DNA of 64,000 nt from Oceanobacillus jeddahensis (GTDB taxonomy: Bacteria; Bacillota; Bacilli; Bacillales; Amphibacillaceae). This document shows positions 44,007 through 53,507 of the stretch, in pieces; the stretch's first letter is position 1, and every line of letters begins with the position of its first letter. The stretch spans positions 211,121 through 275,120 of the forward strand of contig NZ_CCDM010000003.1 of NCBI RefSeq assembly GCF_000750635.1. Direction: 5' to 3'. A program made the translations under genes and the position numbers. The notes beneath the pieces are model-generated. The model saw only the letters and a list, made by a program, of their open reading frames with translations. It searched no databases and had not been told where the DNA came from.

Positions 44007-45101
44007 CTAATTTAATTGTTCTTGATAATCTCTTAAAACATTTTCCAATACCTTCATATCTTCTTCTTTCCCAATTGTGACACGAATTGTATTTGGAATT
44101 CCTAATAATTCTCCAGGTCGGACAATAAAACCGCGCTTGATTAAGTAATTAAAAGCATCCGTTCCGCTTTCCGGTGTTTTCACCAGCAGGAAATTCGCTT
44201 CAGACTCATAATACTCCCAGCCAATAGAAGTTAAAAAAGCTTGAAACTGCTTTAATACCTTTTTATTTTCCCGATACGTATGTTCAATAAATTCCTGGTC
44301 TGAATAAGCGATAACTGCTGCCTGCTGTGCCGCAGACGTTGTATTAAACGGACCACGGACCTTATCTAAGGTTTCGACAATGAGAGGATCTGCTATTCCA
44401 TAGCCAATTCTGAGACCTGCCAAGCCGTAAGCTTTTGAAAATGTGCGTAAAGCGATCAGGTTTGGAAATTTGTTCAACAATTCCAGAGCATTTATATCCT
44501 TTTCAGGTTGTAGAAATTCCAAATATGCTTCGTCTAAAACAACTAAAACATCGGAAGGGCATTTACTTAAAAAGTCCTCCAGTTCTTCTTTAGAGAGTGC
44601 AGTACCTGTTGGATTATTTGGGGTGCAAATCCAGATTATTTTTGTATTGTCTTGTACAGAATCAAGCATTTTATCAAGCGGATGACTGCCATCTTTATTG
44701 ACCGAATGTTCAATGATTTCCGCTCCTTCAATTAAAGCGTAATGCTTATATTGAGGAAATGTCGGGGTTGCCATAATTACCTGATCCCCGATAGTTAGAT
44801 AGGAACGGCAAAGCATCTGGATGATTTCTTCCGAACCGCTTCCGAAAATAAGCGATTCCGGACTTACATTTAATTTATCGCTGATCAGATAGCGGAGCTC
44901 AGATGTGTAACCATCTGGATAAATATGAAATATAGGCTCATTCGTCTGAAATACATCCTTTACTTTATCCGAAAAACCATAAGGATTTTCATTAGATGCC
45001 AATTTAACAATATAATCAAGTCCGAATTCTTCTTGAATATCTTTTGTTTGTTTTCCTTGTTTATAGGGACTGAGCTGCTTTAAAACTTCTTTACTTCTCA
45101 T
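44007..45101 (-). CDS. hisC: Histidinol-phosphate/aromatic aminotransferase
   Basis: PLP enzyme of 364 residues, fold type I. The PLP lysine lies in RTFSKAYGLAGLRIGY, and the ICTPNNPTG segment binds cofactor. In B. subtilis the enzyme in this operon serves both histidine and tyrosine/phenylalanine synthesis, and placement between aroH and tyrA suggests the same. In B. subtilis six trp genes precede it; here aroH is directly upstream. Confidence 0.94.
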   Translation of the reverse strand: MRSKEVLKQLSPYKQGKQTKDIQEEFGLDYIVKLASNENPYGFSDKVKDVFQTNEPIFHIYPDGYTSELRYLISDKLNVSPESLIFGSGSEEIIQMLCRSYLTIGDQVIMATPTFPQYKHYALIEGAEIIEHSVNKDGSHPLDKMLDSVQDNTKIIWICTPNNPTGTALSKEELEDFLSKCPSDVLVVLDEAYLEFLQPEKDINALELLNKFPNLIALRTFSKAYGLAGLRIGYGIADPLIVETLDKVRGPFNTTSAAQQAAVIAYSDQEFIEHTYRENKKVLKQFQAFLTSIGWEYYESEANFLLVKTPESGTDAFNYLIKRGFIVRPGELLGIPNTIRVTIGKEEDMKVLENVLRDYQEQLN

Positions 45102-45104
45102 TCC

Positions 45105-45479
45105 TTAACTATCCTTTCTTTCTAAAAGATCCGGACGAAGCTTTACGGCCTCTCGTTGAAATGTATGTTCAATCTCTTTTTGCTGTGCATCAGTATTAAC
45201 AACCATCATAATTCGAATACATTTTTGCAGGCTGCCAGGAACATCTATTTCCTGCATACACATCACAGGGACGTATTTCCACCCGTCAATTTCACGCAAG
45301 GCTTTTGCAGGAAATGCTGCGTCCACACCTTTTGTTACGGAAATAAATGCATGAGAAACGTCTTCAGGCTGAATATGATTCTTTTCTGCCATTTCCAGAA
45401 CCAGCGTTCTTGTATGTTCAATAATTTCTTTTGCTTCATTATTTTCTATCGTTGTGGCGCCACGTACTCCTCTTGTCAT
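45105..45479 (-). CDS. aroH: Chorismate mutase, AroH type
   Basis: Converts chorismate to prephenate. The 124-residue trimeric AroH fold is recognised by RGVRGATTIENN at the start (catalytic Arg), ISVTKGVDAAFPA and the C-terminal VNTD segment. It overlaps aroB by 4 nt (ATGA-type), implying coupled translation. Confidence 0.95.
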   Translation of the reverse strand: MTRGVRGATTIENNEAKEIIEHTRTLVLEMAEKNHIQPEDVSHAFISVTKGVDAAFPAKALREIDGWKYVPVMCMQEIDVPGSLQKCIRIMMVVNTDAQQKEIEHTFQREAVKLRPDLLERKDS

Positions 45480-46552
45480 AGCTTGTTCATCCTCTCTATA
45501 AATGTTTTGATATAAGCCTCCACAGAGGAGTCATCTAAGTTTTCGACAGCCGGCTCGCCAACTTTATCTAGTAATACCATTTGAATATGGCCAGAAACGG
45601 ATTTTTTATCTGATTTCATATTTTTAATGAGTTCAGAGACGCTCTCTTCTTTGATGTCGATAACCGGATATTCATTTCTTTTCATCCAATTGTATAATTC
45701 GTTAAAAGGAAGCGGCTGCTCTTTTACTTTTTCACTCACATGAAGTGCAAATAACATCCCATTTGCGACAGCTTCTCCATGGGTTACCTTTCCGTATCCC
45801 AGGGCAGCTTCTAAAGCATGGCCTAATGTATGACCAAGGTTTAAATATTTACGCACGCCAGATTCTTTTTCATCTTCTTCTACAATCATTGCTTTTACTT
45901 TGATGCCGGCTTCTAAGTGATTTTCTAACTGCACAGAGGAAATTTGCTTTAAAGAAAGCGGCAATAACTCTTCAGCTAATGAAATATCAGAAATAAGTCC
46001 TTCTTTTAAAATTTCCGCATAACCGCTACGGACTTCACGATAAGGTAAAGAGGTTAAGGTTTCTGTGTCATATAAAACAGCTGCTGGAGGATAAAAACAG
46101 CCAATTAAGTTCTTACCTGATTCATGGTTAATTGCCACTTTTCCGCCAACACTACTATCATGTGCCAGAATAGTAGTTGGCATTTGTACAAAATCAATTC
46201 CCCGCATAAAAGTAGCAGCAACAAACCCTCCTAAATCACCTATTACACCACCGCCTAAAGCAATGATGAGTGATTTGCGATCCAAACCACTCTCAATTGC
46301 CTTCGACTGTAACTTATAATATTGCTCGATATTTTTAGAGGCTTCTCCGGATGGAACAATCGAAGTATAGATATTTTTCTGATCTAAACTATCCACAACG
46401 TCCTGCAAATATTTATCGGCTATCTGATCATCCGTTATCACTAAAATAGAGCTGTAATCCTTATTTAGCCATTTCTTTAAGCGAAAACGTAATCCAGCTT
46501 CCATCACAATGGGATAGTTACGCTGACTGGACTGGATTGTTAATTGTTTCAT
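45476..46552 (-). CDS. aroB: 3-dehydroquinate synthase
   Basis: Second shikimate step, 358 residues, NAD- and metal-dependent. GGGVIGDLGGFVAATFMRGI and FYPPAAVLYD are signature stretches; metal-binding residues are in NLGHTLGHALE and HGEAVANGM. It directly abuts aroC and overlaps aroH. Confidence 0.95.
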   Translation of the reverse strand: MKQLTIQSSQRNYPIVMEAGLRFRLKKWLNKDYSSILVITDDQIADKYLQDVVDSLDQKNIYTSIVPSGEASKNIEQYYKLQSKAIESGLDRKSLIIALGGGVIGDLGGFVAATFMRGIDFVQMPTTILAHDSSVGGKVAINHESGKNLIGCFYPPAAVLYDTETLTSLPYREVRSGYAEILKEGLISDISLAEELLPLSLKQISSVQLENHLEAGIKVKAMIVEEDEKESGVRKYLNLGHTLGHALEAALGYGKVTHGEAVANGMLFALHVSEKVKEQPLPFNELYNWMKRNEYPVIDIKEESVSELIKNMKSDKKSVSGHIQMVLLDKVGEPAVENLDDSSVEAYIKTFIERMNKL

Positions 46553-47722
46553 TTAGAAGCACCTGATTTCTTCTCTATACTGGTCAATAGCCTGCTTTAA
46601 CTGCGGGAAACGGTCACTTGAAAATTGTTCAGTTACTGCTTTTGCTACTTCAAAAGCAACAACATGCTCCATTACTACGGAGGCAGCTGGTACCGCACAA
46701 GCATCAGACCTTTCCACAGTTGCTTTAAAAGGTTCCTTCGACTCAATATCTACACTTTGCAATGGACGCTTCATCAAGGTTGGAATAGGCTTCATCACAC
46801 CACGAACTACGATTGGCATTCCTGTACTCATTCCGCCTTCCAATCCGCCGAGACGGTTCGTTGCACGATGATATCCTTCCTCTTCATTCCAAACAATTTC
46901 ATCATGGACTTCACTTCCGTTTAAACGGGCAGCTTCAAATCCAATTCCAAACTCTACCCCTTTAAAAGCATTAATGCTGATTACACTTGCCGCAATCTTA
47001 CTATCCAGCTTTCTATCATAATGAACATAAGAACCGATTCCGGCTGGCAAGCCTTCTACATAAACCTCACAAACACCGCCGATAGAATCTCCGACATTTT
47101 TTGCCTCATCTATCGCTTCAATCATTGGCTGTTCGACATTTGAATCTAATACCATAACAGGAGATTCCCCGGAAATTTCAGCACGTTCTTTCGCTGATAA
47201 ATCCGTCTTTTCTTCTGCGCGTATACCTGCGATTTCTTTCACATATCCAGTAACATAGATTCCTAGCTGCTCTAAAAGAGATTTTGCAACTGCACCTGCT
47301 GCAACTCTTGCACCAGTTTCTCTTGCAGAGGAACGTTCTAACACATTCCGCATATCACGATGTCCATATTTCAGACCACCATTTAAATCAGCATGTCCCG
47401 GACGCGGTTTTGTTACCACTCTGCGCAGCTTGGCTCCTTCTTCTAAAGGATCTGCTCCCATAATATCTGTCCAATGCTTAAAATCATCATTATGTATCAC
47501 AAGCGACACAGGAGATCCCAGTGTATACCCATGACGTACACCGCTTGTAATATCTACTGTATCCTTTTCAATTTGCATTCTCTTTCCTCTGCCATGCCCA
47601 CCTTGTCTTCTACGTAGACTCTCATTAATATCTTCCGCTTTTAATTCCATTTGTGAAGGAAGTCCTTCAATAATTGTCGTTAATTGTTTTCCATGTGATT
47701 CTCCAGCTGTTAAATAACGCAC
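46553..47722 (-). CDS. aroC: Chorismate synthase
   Basis: Last common shikimate step, FMN-dependent, 389 residues. Signatures are [40 protein letters not shown] and [21 protein letters not shown] start follows AAAGGAGAATG. First gene of the operon aroC-aroB-aroH-hisC-tyrA-aroA. In B. subtilis called aroF. No T-box or TRAP leader was identified upstream. Confidence 0.96.
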   Translation of the reverse strand: MRYLTAGESHGKQLTTIIEGLPSQMELKAEDINESLRRRQGGHGRGKRMQIEKDTVDITSGVRHGYTLGSPVSLVIHNDDFKHWTDIMGADPLEEGAKLRRVVTKPRPGHADLNGGLKYGHRDMRNVLERSSARETGARVAAGAVAKSLLEQLGIYVTGYVKEIAGIRAEEKTDLSAKERAEISGESPVMVLDSNVEQPMIEAIDEAKNVGDSIGGVCEVYVEGLPAGIGSYVHYDRKLDSKIAASVISINAFKGVEFGIGFEAARLNGSEVHDEIVWNEEEGYHRATNRLGGLEGGMSTGMPIVVRGVMKPIPTLMKRPLQSVDIESKEPFKATVERSDACAVPAASVVMEHVVAFEVAKAVTEQFSSDRFPQLKQAIDQYREEIRCF

Positions 47723-47985
47723 TACACATTCTCCTTTACCTTTATAAAGCTATTCATAACGAGCAAGTATATCAGAAGTTATTATCTAAACTCTTTTACA
47801 ATATGAACATGTCATAGTTTTTTGGCAAATAGGAAAATATAAAATTCTTCTATTGCATGAGTGCAACCCAAGCTTGATGAAACGCCAAGTTTTTTTAATA
47901 ATATCGCATATACTTTACTCATTTAAATAGTTGAAAGTTTTCTAATTACTATATCATATATCACTGCACTTCGGGTAGTATAAAT

Positions 47986-48759
47986 TTATTGTTTTCGATA
48001 AAAAAAGCTATCTTCTAAATAAAAACCATATTGATCTGCATGAAAAATCTGCTCTGTACTGCCAACAAATAAGTATCCATCTTTTACTAAGGACTTATTA
48101 AAATGGTGGAATATATTATTTTTGGCTTCGTCCGTAAAATAGATTAGCACATTACGGCAGACAATCAGGTCAACATCTTTCGGATAGCGGTCTTCTAATA
48201 GATTATGCCGTTCAAAACGAATATATTTTCTTAAAGCTGGATCCACTTGAAATATCGTGCCGTTCGAAGTGAAATATTTTTTCTTCAAAGCAGCCGGCAA
48301 TTCTTTTAAAGAACGCTCTTGATAATTACCTTGCTGAGCTGCATTTAAAACAGCCTGATCAAAGTCTGTAGCCTGAATCTGGTAATTTAAGTTTGGAAAG
48401 TATTCTTCCAGCATCATTGCCAGACTGTAAGGTTCCTCACCTGTAGAACAAGCAGCACTCCAAATGGTTATTTTTCTCTTGTTTTTTGTTAATTCCGGAA
48501 TTATTTTTTTCCGCAGAACATCCCAGCGGTTAGGATTCCGATAAAACTCAGAAACATTAATGGTTAACTTTTCTGTAAATTCCTCCAAAAATTTGGCATC
48601 TTTTTGACAAGCTGTAAAATAATCCACGTAACTTTTAAATCCATGCTTATCTCTTAAGGTCGTTATTCGGCGCTTCATCTGCGCTTCTTTATATAAGCTT
48701 AAATTTAATTTTAGTGATTGATGCACCTTCTTTTTCATTAATTCGTAGTCATCCCTCAT
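47986..48759 (-). CDS. cheR: Chemotaxis receptor glutamate methyltransferase CheR
   Basis: SAM-dependent methyltransferase of 257 residues that methylates receptor glutamates. The N-terminal helical domain (about 1-75) has FTEKLTINVSEFYRNP. The catalytic domain shows WSAACSTGEEPYSLAM (SAM motif) and DLIVCRNVLIYF. Its position between aroC and ndk is as in B. subtilis. It shows the organism is motile and chemotactic, though no other che genes are in the window. Confidence 0.95.
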   Translation of the reverse strand: MRDDYELMKKKVHQSLKLNLSLYKEAQMKRRITTLRDKHGFKSYVDYFTACQKDAKFLEEFTEKLTINVSEFYRNPNRWDVLRKKIIPELTKNKRKITIWSAACSTGEEPYSLAMMLEEYFPNLNYQIQATDFDQAVLNAAQQGNYQERSLKELPAALKKKYFTSNGTIFQVDPALRKYIRFERHNLLEDRYPKDVDLIVCRNVLIYFTDEAKNNIFHHFNKSLVKDGYLFVGSTEQIFHADQYGFYLEDSFFYRKQ

Positions 48760-48787
48760 TTATTATCCCTCTCCTCTGCTCGTACGC

Positions 48788-48817
48788 AAAAACCCCCGTA
48801 TGTTTAACGGAGGTTTT
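48788..48817 (-). terminator. Terminator of ndk
   Basis: AAAACCTCCGT and ACGGGGGTTTT pair with one G-U around a 7-nt loop, ending in T on the minus strand. Confidence 0.75.
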
Positions 48818-48833
48818 CGATAACGCTTTCACT

Positions 48834-49280
48834 TTAATAAATCCATGTTTCATTCTGTTTGTTGTAAGAGGTAAGTTCTTCTTCATTAAAAAATAGTTTC
48901 ATTTCTCTTGAAGCGCTTTCTAAAGAATCAGAACCATGAATAATGTTCTTACCGACATTTATGCCATAATCGCCTCGGATTGTACCCGGCAGTGCTTCAG
49001 ATGGATTTGTTTTCCCCATTATTGTGCGGGCTGAAGTAACAACATTCTCTCCTTCCCACACCATTGCAAATACTGGTCCGGAAGTAATAAAGTCAACTAA
49101 CTCACCGAAAAACGGGCGTTCCTTGTGTTCTGCATAATGTTTTTCAGCCAAATCTGTAGATACTGTCATTAACTTAGCCCCGATTAATTTAAACCCCTTT
49201 TGTTCAAATCGTGCGACAATATCTCCAATTAAATTGCGTTGCACACCATCTGGCTTAACCATTAAAAAAGTTTTTTCCAT
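48834..49280 (-). CDS. ndk: Nucleoside diphosphate kinase
   Basis: Transfers gamma-phosphate between nucleoside di- and triphosphates. The 148-residue length is normal. The KPDGVQRN start binds nucleotide, and the phospho-histidine lies in NIIHGSDS. It has a terminator of its own and probably a separate transcript from hepT. Confidence 0.96.
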   Translation of the reverse strand: MEKTFLMVKPDGVQRNLIGDIVARFEQKGFKLIGAKLMTVSTDLAEKHYAEHKERPFFGELVDFITSGPVFAMVWEGENVVTSARTIMGKTNPSEALPGTIRGDYGINVGKNIIHGSDSLESASREMKLFFNEEELTSYNKQNETWIY

Positions 49281-49331
49281 TTAAATCACCCTGCCCCTAT
49301 GTAATTAAAATATAAGTTCAAAATGTTCGAT

Positions 49332-49382
49332 AAAAAAGAGCCCAAAACTCGACGGATCTTTTTTATTGGCCATTTTGAGCCT
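49332..49382 (-). terminator. Terminator of the hepS-menH-hepT operon
   Basis: GGCTCAAAA and TTTTGGGCT pair with two G-U around a 25-nt loop, followed on the minus strand by TTTTTT. Confidence 0.65.
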
Positions 49383-49446
49383 TTAAGAAAAATGTAACCT
49401 CTAAAATAGTAACAAATTATCAGACAAATAACAATATCTTATTTAA

Positions 49447-50418
49447 TCAGGAACGTCTTTTTCCGATAAAAGTGGCAATATCTTGTAAGCTTTTCTTTGC
49501 TCTGGATGCTTCCAGCCCATCTAACGATTTTAATGCTTTTTGCAGATAAAGATCGCTGACTGCATAGCTTCTTTGAATTGCATCTGTATTTTTCAAACAG
49601 GCAATTAACTTTTGCATTGATTTTTCGTCAATATCTTGATTGCTGGTAATTAATGTCATTAGTTCATATCTTAATTCCTCGTTCTCCATAGCATATAAAA
49701 CAGGGAGCGTAATATTCCCTTGTAATAAATCGTTCCCTGCAGGCTTACCAAGTTCTTTAGCGGTAGATGTGAAATCGAGAATATCATCGATAATTTGATA
49801 AGACATTCCAACGTTGTAACCATAACGATATAGTTTATTGGCATCTTGATCACTAAGTCCTCCGACAAGTGCCCCTAATTTGCAACTACACGCAATTAAT
49901 AATGCTGTCTTGCGTTTTATCCGGCGAAGATAGTCACGCAAATTTTGATTCCATTGATATTTAAATTGAATTTGTTCAATCTCTCCAATGGATACTTCAA
50001 CAAGCGTTTTTGATAATAATGTATGTATTCTTGGATCCTCTATTTTTGTTATTTCTTCCAGAGCTCTTGCGAGGATAAAATCTCCTGTGTACATCGCAAT
50101 TCGATTCCCATATTGAGAAGCAGTCGTCGGTTTCCCACGGCGAAGCTCAGCTTCATCAATAACGTCATCATGAACAAGAGTTGCCATATGAATAAGTTCT
50201 AACGTTACAGCAACTTTTTGTATTTTTTCAAAGTCATAATTTCCTAATTGACATGAAAGCAAAACAAAAACAGGACGAATACGTTTCCCTCCTGCTTTCA
50301 ATAATGCTGTAGAAGCGTCTCGAAGTACGGGGTGTTCAGCCTGAATGCTCTTCTGTAATGTTTTTTCAATAGAATCCATATCTTTCGTTAAAAATCCATA
50401 AATCTTTGGTAGTCTCAT
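49447..50418 (-). CDS. hepT: Heptaprenyl diphosphate synthase component II
   Basis: Catalytic subunit (323 residues) that builds the C35 tail of menaquinone-7. It has the two Asp-rich motifs, VHDDVIDEAELRRGKP (first) and DDILDF (second). The small component I is encoded by hepS two genes upstream. The ATG at 50418 follows AAGGTGACGTAC. Operon order hepS-menH-hepT is conserved in Bacilli. Confidence 0.94.
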   Translation of the reverse strand: MRLPKIYGFLTKDMDSIEKTLQKSIQAEHPVLRDASTALLKAGGKRIRPVFVLLSCQLGNYDFEKIQKVAVTLELIHMATLVHDDVIDEAELRRGKPTTASQYGNRIAMYTGDFILARALEEITKIEDPRIHTLLSKTLVEVSIGEIEQIQFKYQWNQNLRDYLRRIKRKTALLIACSCKLGALVGGLSDQDANKLYRYGYNVGMSYQIIDDILDFTSTAKELGKPAGNDLLQGNITLPVLYAMENEELRYELMTLITSNQDIDEKSMQKLIACLKNTDAIQRSYAVSDLYLQKALKSLDGLEASRAKKSLQDIATFIGKRRS

Positions 50419-50456
50419 GTACGTCACCTTATTTTACTAGTAAATTCATTCTTTAT

Positions 50457-51164
50457 TTAAGATTTATGCCCCATATGCATCGCAGCACCACCGCCGGCAT
50501 ACGTTTTGACATCGACATGCTTGAAGCCTGCATCAAAGAACATTTGCTTCAATTGGTCCTTACCTGGAAAATCTTTTGCTGATTCCTGGAGCCAAGAATA
50601 TTCTTGATAACTTTTTGCGAAAATTTTTCCGAATAATGGCATGATGAATCGAAAATAAAAATAATATAATTGCCTATAGCCAATTAATGTCGGCTGCGAT
50701 GTTTCCAGACAAACAACCATACCGCCCGGTTTTACAACCCGGTACATTTCTTTTAAAACGGTCATATAATCCGGGACATTCCGTAATCCAAATCCAATTG
50801 TCACGTAATCGAATTGATTGTCATCAAAAGGAAGTTCCATGGCATTACCATGTATCCATTCAATGTCAGTACCCTGTTCCTGTTTTCCTTTTTCTTTAGC
50901 AATTGATAACATGTTCTCGCTAAAATCAAGTCCGACTACCCTGCCGTCATTTCCAACGGCGTTTGCTAAGGAGATAGACCAATCTCCTGTGCCGCAGCAT
51001 ACATCCAATGCACTGTCTCCTTCAGATACATGCATTCGTTTCATAACATCTCTACGCCATAACGTATGCTGTTTAAACGAAATGACAGAATTCATTGAGT
51101 CATAGTTTTCATATATTTTCTCAAAAACGTGATGAACACGTTCTTCTTTTGATGAATAACCCAT
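50457..51164 (-). CDS. menH: Demethylmenaquinone methyltransferase
   Basis: SAM-dependent C-methyltransferase (235 residues) for the last step of menaquinone synthesis. [11 protein letters not shown] is motif [12 protein letters not shown] and [14 protein letters not shown] are family signatures of UbiE/MenG, and [11 protein letters not shown] is the conserved C-terminus. Between hepS and hepT, together making the quinone used by QcrABC. The enzyme is also called MenG/UbiE. Confidence 0.95.
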   Translation of the reverse strand: MGYSSKEERVHHVFEKIYENYDSMNSVISFKQHTLWRRDVMKRMHVSEGDSALDVCCGTGDWSISLANAVGNDGRVVGLDFSENMLSIAKEKGKQEQGTDIEWIHGNAMELPFDDNQFDYVTIGFGLRNVPDYMTVLKEMYRVVKPGGMVVCLETSQPTLIGYRQLYYFYFRFIMPLFGKIFAKSYQEYSWLQESAKDFPGKDQLKQMFFDAGFKHVDVKTYAGGGAAMHMGHKS

Positions 51165-51182
51165 AATTCATTACACTTCCCT

Positions 51183-51959
51183 TTAAAGTCTTGATGTTCT
51201 TAATTCATTGGTTTCCTGAGAATAAATAAACTGCTCCATAGATAAGCTTGAATTAGATAACTGCGAGATAGCACGATATACTGCTTTTTCATAATCCCGT
51301 AGTAATTTTTCATCGATCAGCGGCATAGAAGTTGCTTTATTATTACGTGCTTCCCATTCCATGCGCAGCAGGGAGTATCCATAAGTTGCTTCTTCTGTAT
51401 CTAAACGACGATACATCAACCAGTTTTGAATAATTGATTCTAATTCAGCTCCATGCAAATATTTTGCGACATGTACAAGCAAGGAAGCATTCAATTTCAT
51501 TTTTATATTTAACCATGTTTCAAGCGGTAACTGCTCTTCATAGTATAAAGTAACTTTCAGCTCATTTATTTCACGAATAGCATTCGCTAGGGTCTGGATA
51601 AACTGGATTTCACCTGCTTCCGCAAGCAGTAAATAGTATAATCCACTGTAATAGTCCCCTGAAAGAACTTGAAGCTGCTTTTCGATCATTTCGTTTTCCG
51701 TACCAGCTTTTTGTTTAACAGGAACAAAATCATGTGTATCCAGGGCAATTTGAACAAGCATTGTTGAAATAATATACTTTTCACGCTGAAGAGAAGTTAA
51801 TGTTTTATGCTGTTCAACGAGAAATAGTAATAAATTCCATTTTTCTTCATCGATAACTGGATAGCGTATATGCTTATGAATGTATGAATCATACAATTTA
51901 TTTTCCAGTATTTTTCTATAACCTTTATCTGTTGTCATAAATGTAGTCAACACTATCAC
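51183..51959 (-). CDS. hepS: Heptaprenyl diphosphate synthase component I
   Basis: Small regulatory subunit (about 255 residues) needed with HepT to set the C35 chain length. All-helical; ALDTHD and LSGDYYSGLYYLLLAEAG are family marks (compare VLAGDYFSGLYYSLL in B. subtilis HepS). The start is uncertain: GTG 51959 after AAAGGA, TTG 51950 after GGGTGA, or ATG 51938. Confidence 0.88.
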   Translation of the reverse strand: MIVLTTFMTTDKGYRKILENKLYDSYIHKHIRYPVIDEEKWNLLLFLVEQHKTLTSLQREKYIISTMLVQIALDTHDFVPVKQKAGTENEMIEKQLQVLSGDYYSGLYYLLLAEAGEIQFIQTLANAIREINELKVTLYYEEQLPLETWLNIKMKLNASLLVHVAKYLHGAELESIIQNWLMYRRLDTEEATYGYSLLRMEWEARNNKATSMPLIDEKLLRDYEKAVYRAISQLSNSSLSMEQFIYSQETNELRTSRL

Positions 51960-52462
51960 CCGGATCCTTTCAGCCTTTCCATTGCTCTAGCTATTATAGC
52001 ACATTTTACACGTTATAAAAACGAAAGAATATTTTCTATTATTGGCTTGTTCTCAGAAAACGTGATTGATCAGCAAACTTTAGGTCGGACTGATACGGAG
52101 CTTACTTCCCCCGTCAAATACTGCTGTTCTTATCATTTATTCCTTACATGCTATATTCTTTCTATAACTTCCGACTAGTTCAAACAGAAAAGATCATTAT
52201 TTCTTAAAATAGTTTGCTTTATAAAAGTGTTTATTTTAAGTACTTTTATCCGGAAAACATATGCTTTATACAATTCCCTAGATTGGTAACTTCTACACTC
52301 CATAAAAGGTATAGGTGAGCCTATATTTCGTATGAAAGGAAATAATAATCTGGCTCCTTCCGCTTTTAGGGCGGAATTATTTACGAGTGAGGTATGAAAT
52401 ACTTCAACAAAACACTGAAGGAATAAGAATGTAAAAAATATATATGATCTACTTCTTATTCA
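51960..52462. other. Gap between mtrB and hepS
   Basis: About 500 nt with no gene-like frame. It includes short GC-richer patches at about 52080-52130 and 52350-52380 (CCGCTTTTAGGGCGG) that look like decayed repeats. A promoter for hepS is expected but was not located confidently. Confidence 0.4.
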
Positions 52463-52498
52463 GAAAAAATGAAATGAAGCATTCAGATGTGCTGCTTC
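52463..52498 (-). terminator. Terminator of mtrB
   Basis: GAAGCA and TGCTTC flank an 11-nt loop on the minus strand, followed by ATTTCATTTTTT, about 15 nt past the mtrB stop. Confidence 0.6.
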
Positions 52499-52511
52499 AG
52501 GCTTTGAACTT

Positions 52512-52733
52512 TTAATTTTCTATTTCACCATGACTTGTTTGAATAAGTGCTTTACCACGAACTTTAATAGCAGAAGTATGTTCTGTAAATTGAGCAATCA
52601 TAATTTCACCCTGGTCCAGTTTTTCAGAATGATGGAATTTTGTATTACTTCCGCGAGTCAGTCCAATAACATGTACACCGTCTTCTAATGCTTTAATAAC
52701 GAAATAATCTGCTTTTGCATTTTGGTCATTCAT
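52512..52733 (-). CDS. mtrB: Tryptophan RNA-binding attenuation protein (TRAP)
   Basis: A 73-residue subunit of the 11-mer ring that binds tryptophan and (G/U)AG-repeat [34 protein letters not shown] and [11 protein letters not shown] match MtrB, including the Lys, Lys and Arg that contact RNA. AAGGAGGTTT precedes the ATG. In B. subtilis folE (mtrA) is between hbs and mtrB; here it is absent and hbs is the direct neighbour, separated by the hbs terminator. No trp genes are in this window. Confidence 0.95.
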   Translation of the reverse strand: MNDQNAKADYFVIKALEDGVHVIGLTRGSNTKFHHSEKLDQGEIMIAQFTEHTSAIKVRGKALIQTSHGEIEN

Positions 52734-52835
52734 ACTTTAAACCTCCTTAAATGTAAATATTTATGTAATTCTAATCTATTTAATAAAATCTTCTCTTTCA
52801 TAGCAATTAATGTTTTCTTCATAAAAATAAGGAAA

Positions 52836-52859
52836 GGGACACGTTTTTAAACGTGTCCC
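52836..52859 (-). terminator. Terminator of hbs
   Basis: GGGACACGTTT pairs with AAACGTGTCCC with almost no loop. On the minus strand TTCCTTATTTTT follows. Confidence 0.8.
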
Positions 52860-52890
52860 TCCCTTTTGTACACTCCGGATATGTAAAATA

Positions 52891-53163
52891 TTATTTTACA
52901 CTATCCTTAAGAGCTTTGCCTGGTTTGAAAGCAGGAACTTTGCTTGCAGGAATTTCGATTTCTTCTCCTGTTTGTGGATTACGTCCTTTACGTGCAGAAC
53001 GCTCACGAACTTCAAAGTTACCAAAACCGATTAATTGTACTTTTTCACCATTCTTCAGTGAATCCATGACTGCATCAAACACTGCATCCACAGCTTTTGT
53101 TGCGTCCTTTTTAGAAAGATCGCTCTTTTCAGCCACAGCATTTACTAAATCTGTTTTATTCAT
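52891..53163 (-). CDS. hbs: DNA-binding protein HU
   Basis: Nucleoid architectural protein of 90 residues. The dimerisation half [20 protein letters not shown] is followed by the DNA-binding arm [18 protein letters not shown] (Arg/Lys-rich, with the conserved Asn-Pro tip). The ATG at 53163 has AGGAGGTGAATGTC upstream; the in-frame GTG three codons earlier lies within that site. Confidence 0.96.
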   Translation of the reverse strand: MNKTDLVNAVAEKSDLSKKDATKAVDAVFDAVMDSLKNGEKVQLIGFGNFEVRERSARKGRNPQTGEEIEIPASKVPAFKPGKALKDSVK

Positions 53164-53269
53164 GACATTCACCTCCTCCCAGGATGTTCTTTAGACAAAT
53201 AGACAAGTTAGTCTGTCTATCCCATGGTCTGTTTCATCAAAGTCATCCTAATAAGTGATGACAAGGCTT

Positions 53270-53298
53270 ATAATAAACGAGTTTTAAATAAAATTCAA
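53270..53298 (-). promoter_or_regulatory. Promoter of hbs
   Basis: On the minus strand, -35 TTGAAT (53293-53298) and -10 TATTAT (53270-53275) with a 17-nt spacer. The leader of about 100 nt contains AGACAG/TGTCT dyads near 53191-53216. Confidence 0.7.
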
Positions 53299-53460
53299 CA
53301 AAAACTATCGATTTCTCTAGAATTTATTGAGATTTTACTTAAATTTTCCTTTTTTTTAAGAGAAACCGGCTAAACTCTTATGAAACAAGCATTGTCACCT
53401 TTCCATAAATCTATACGGTATTGTGGAGATTTTTTTGCCGTTCTTGATAAAATATTTTCC

Positions 53461-53489
53461 AAAAAAAATAAACAGCTATTAATTTAGCT
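53461..53489 (-). terminator. Terminator of spoIVA
   Basis: CAGCTA and TAGCTG flank a 6-nt loop, followed on the minus strand by TTTATTTTTTTT. Confidence 0.75.
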
Positions 53490-53507
53490 GCTTATCGAAA
53501 AGATTTT

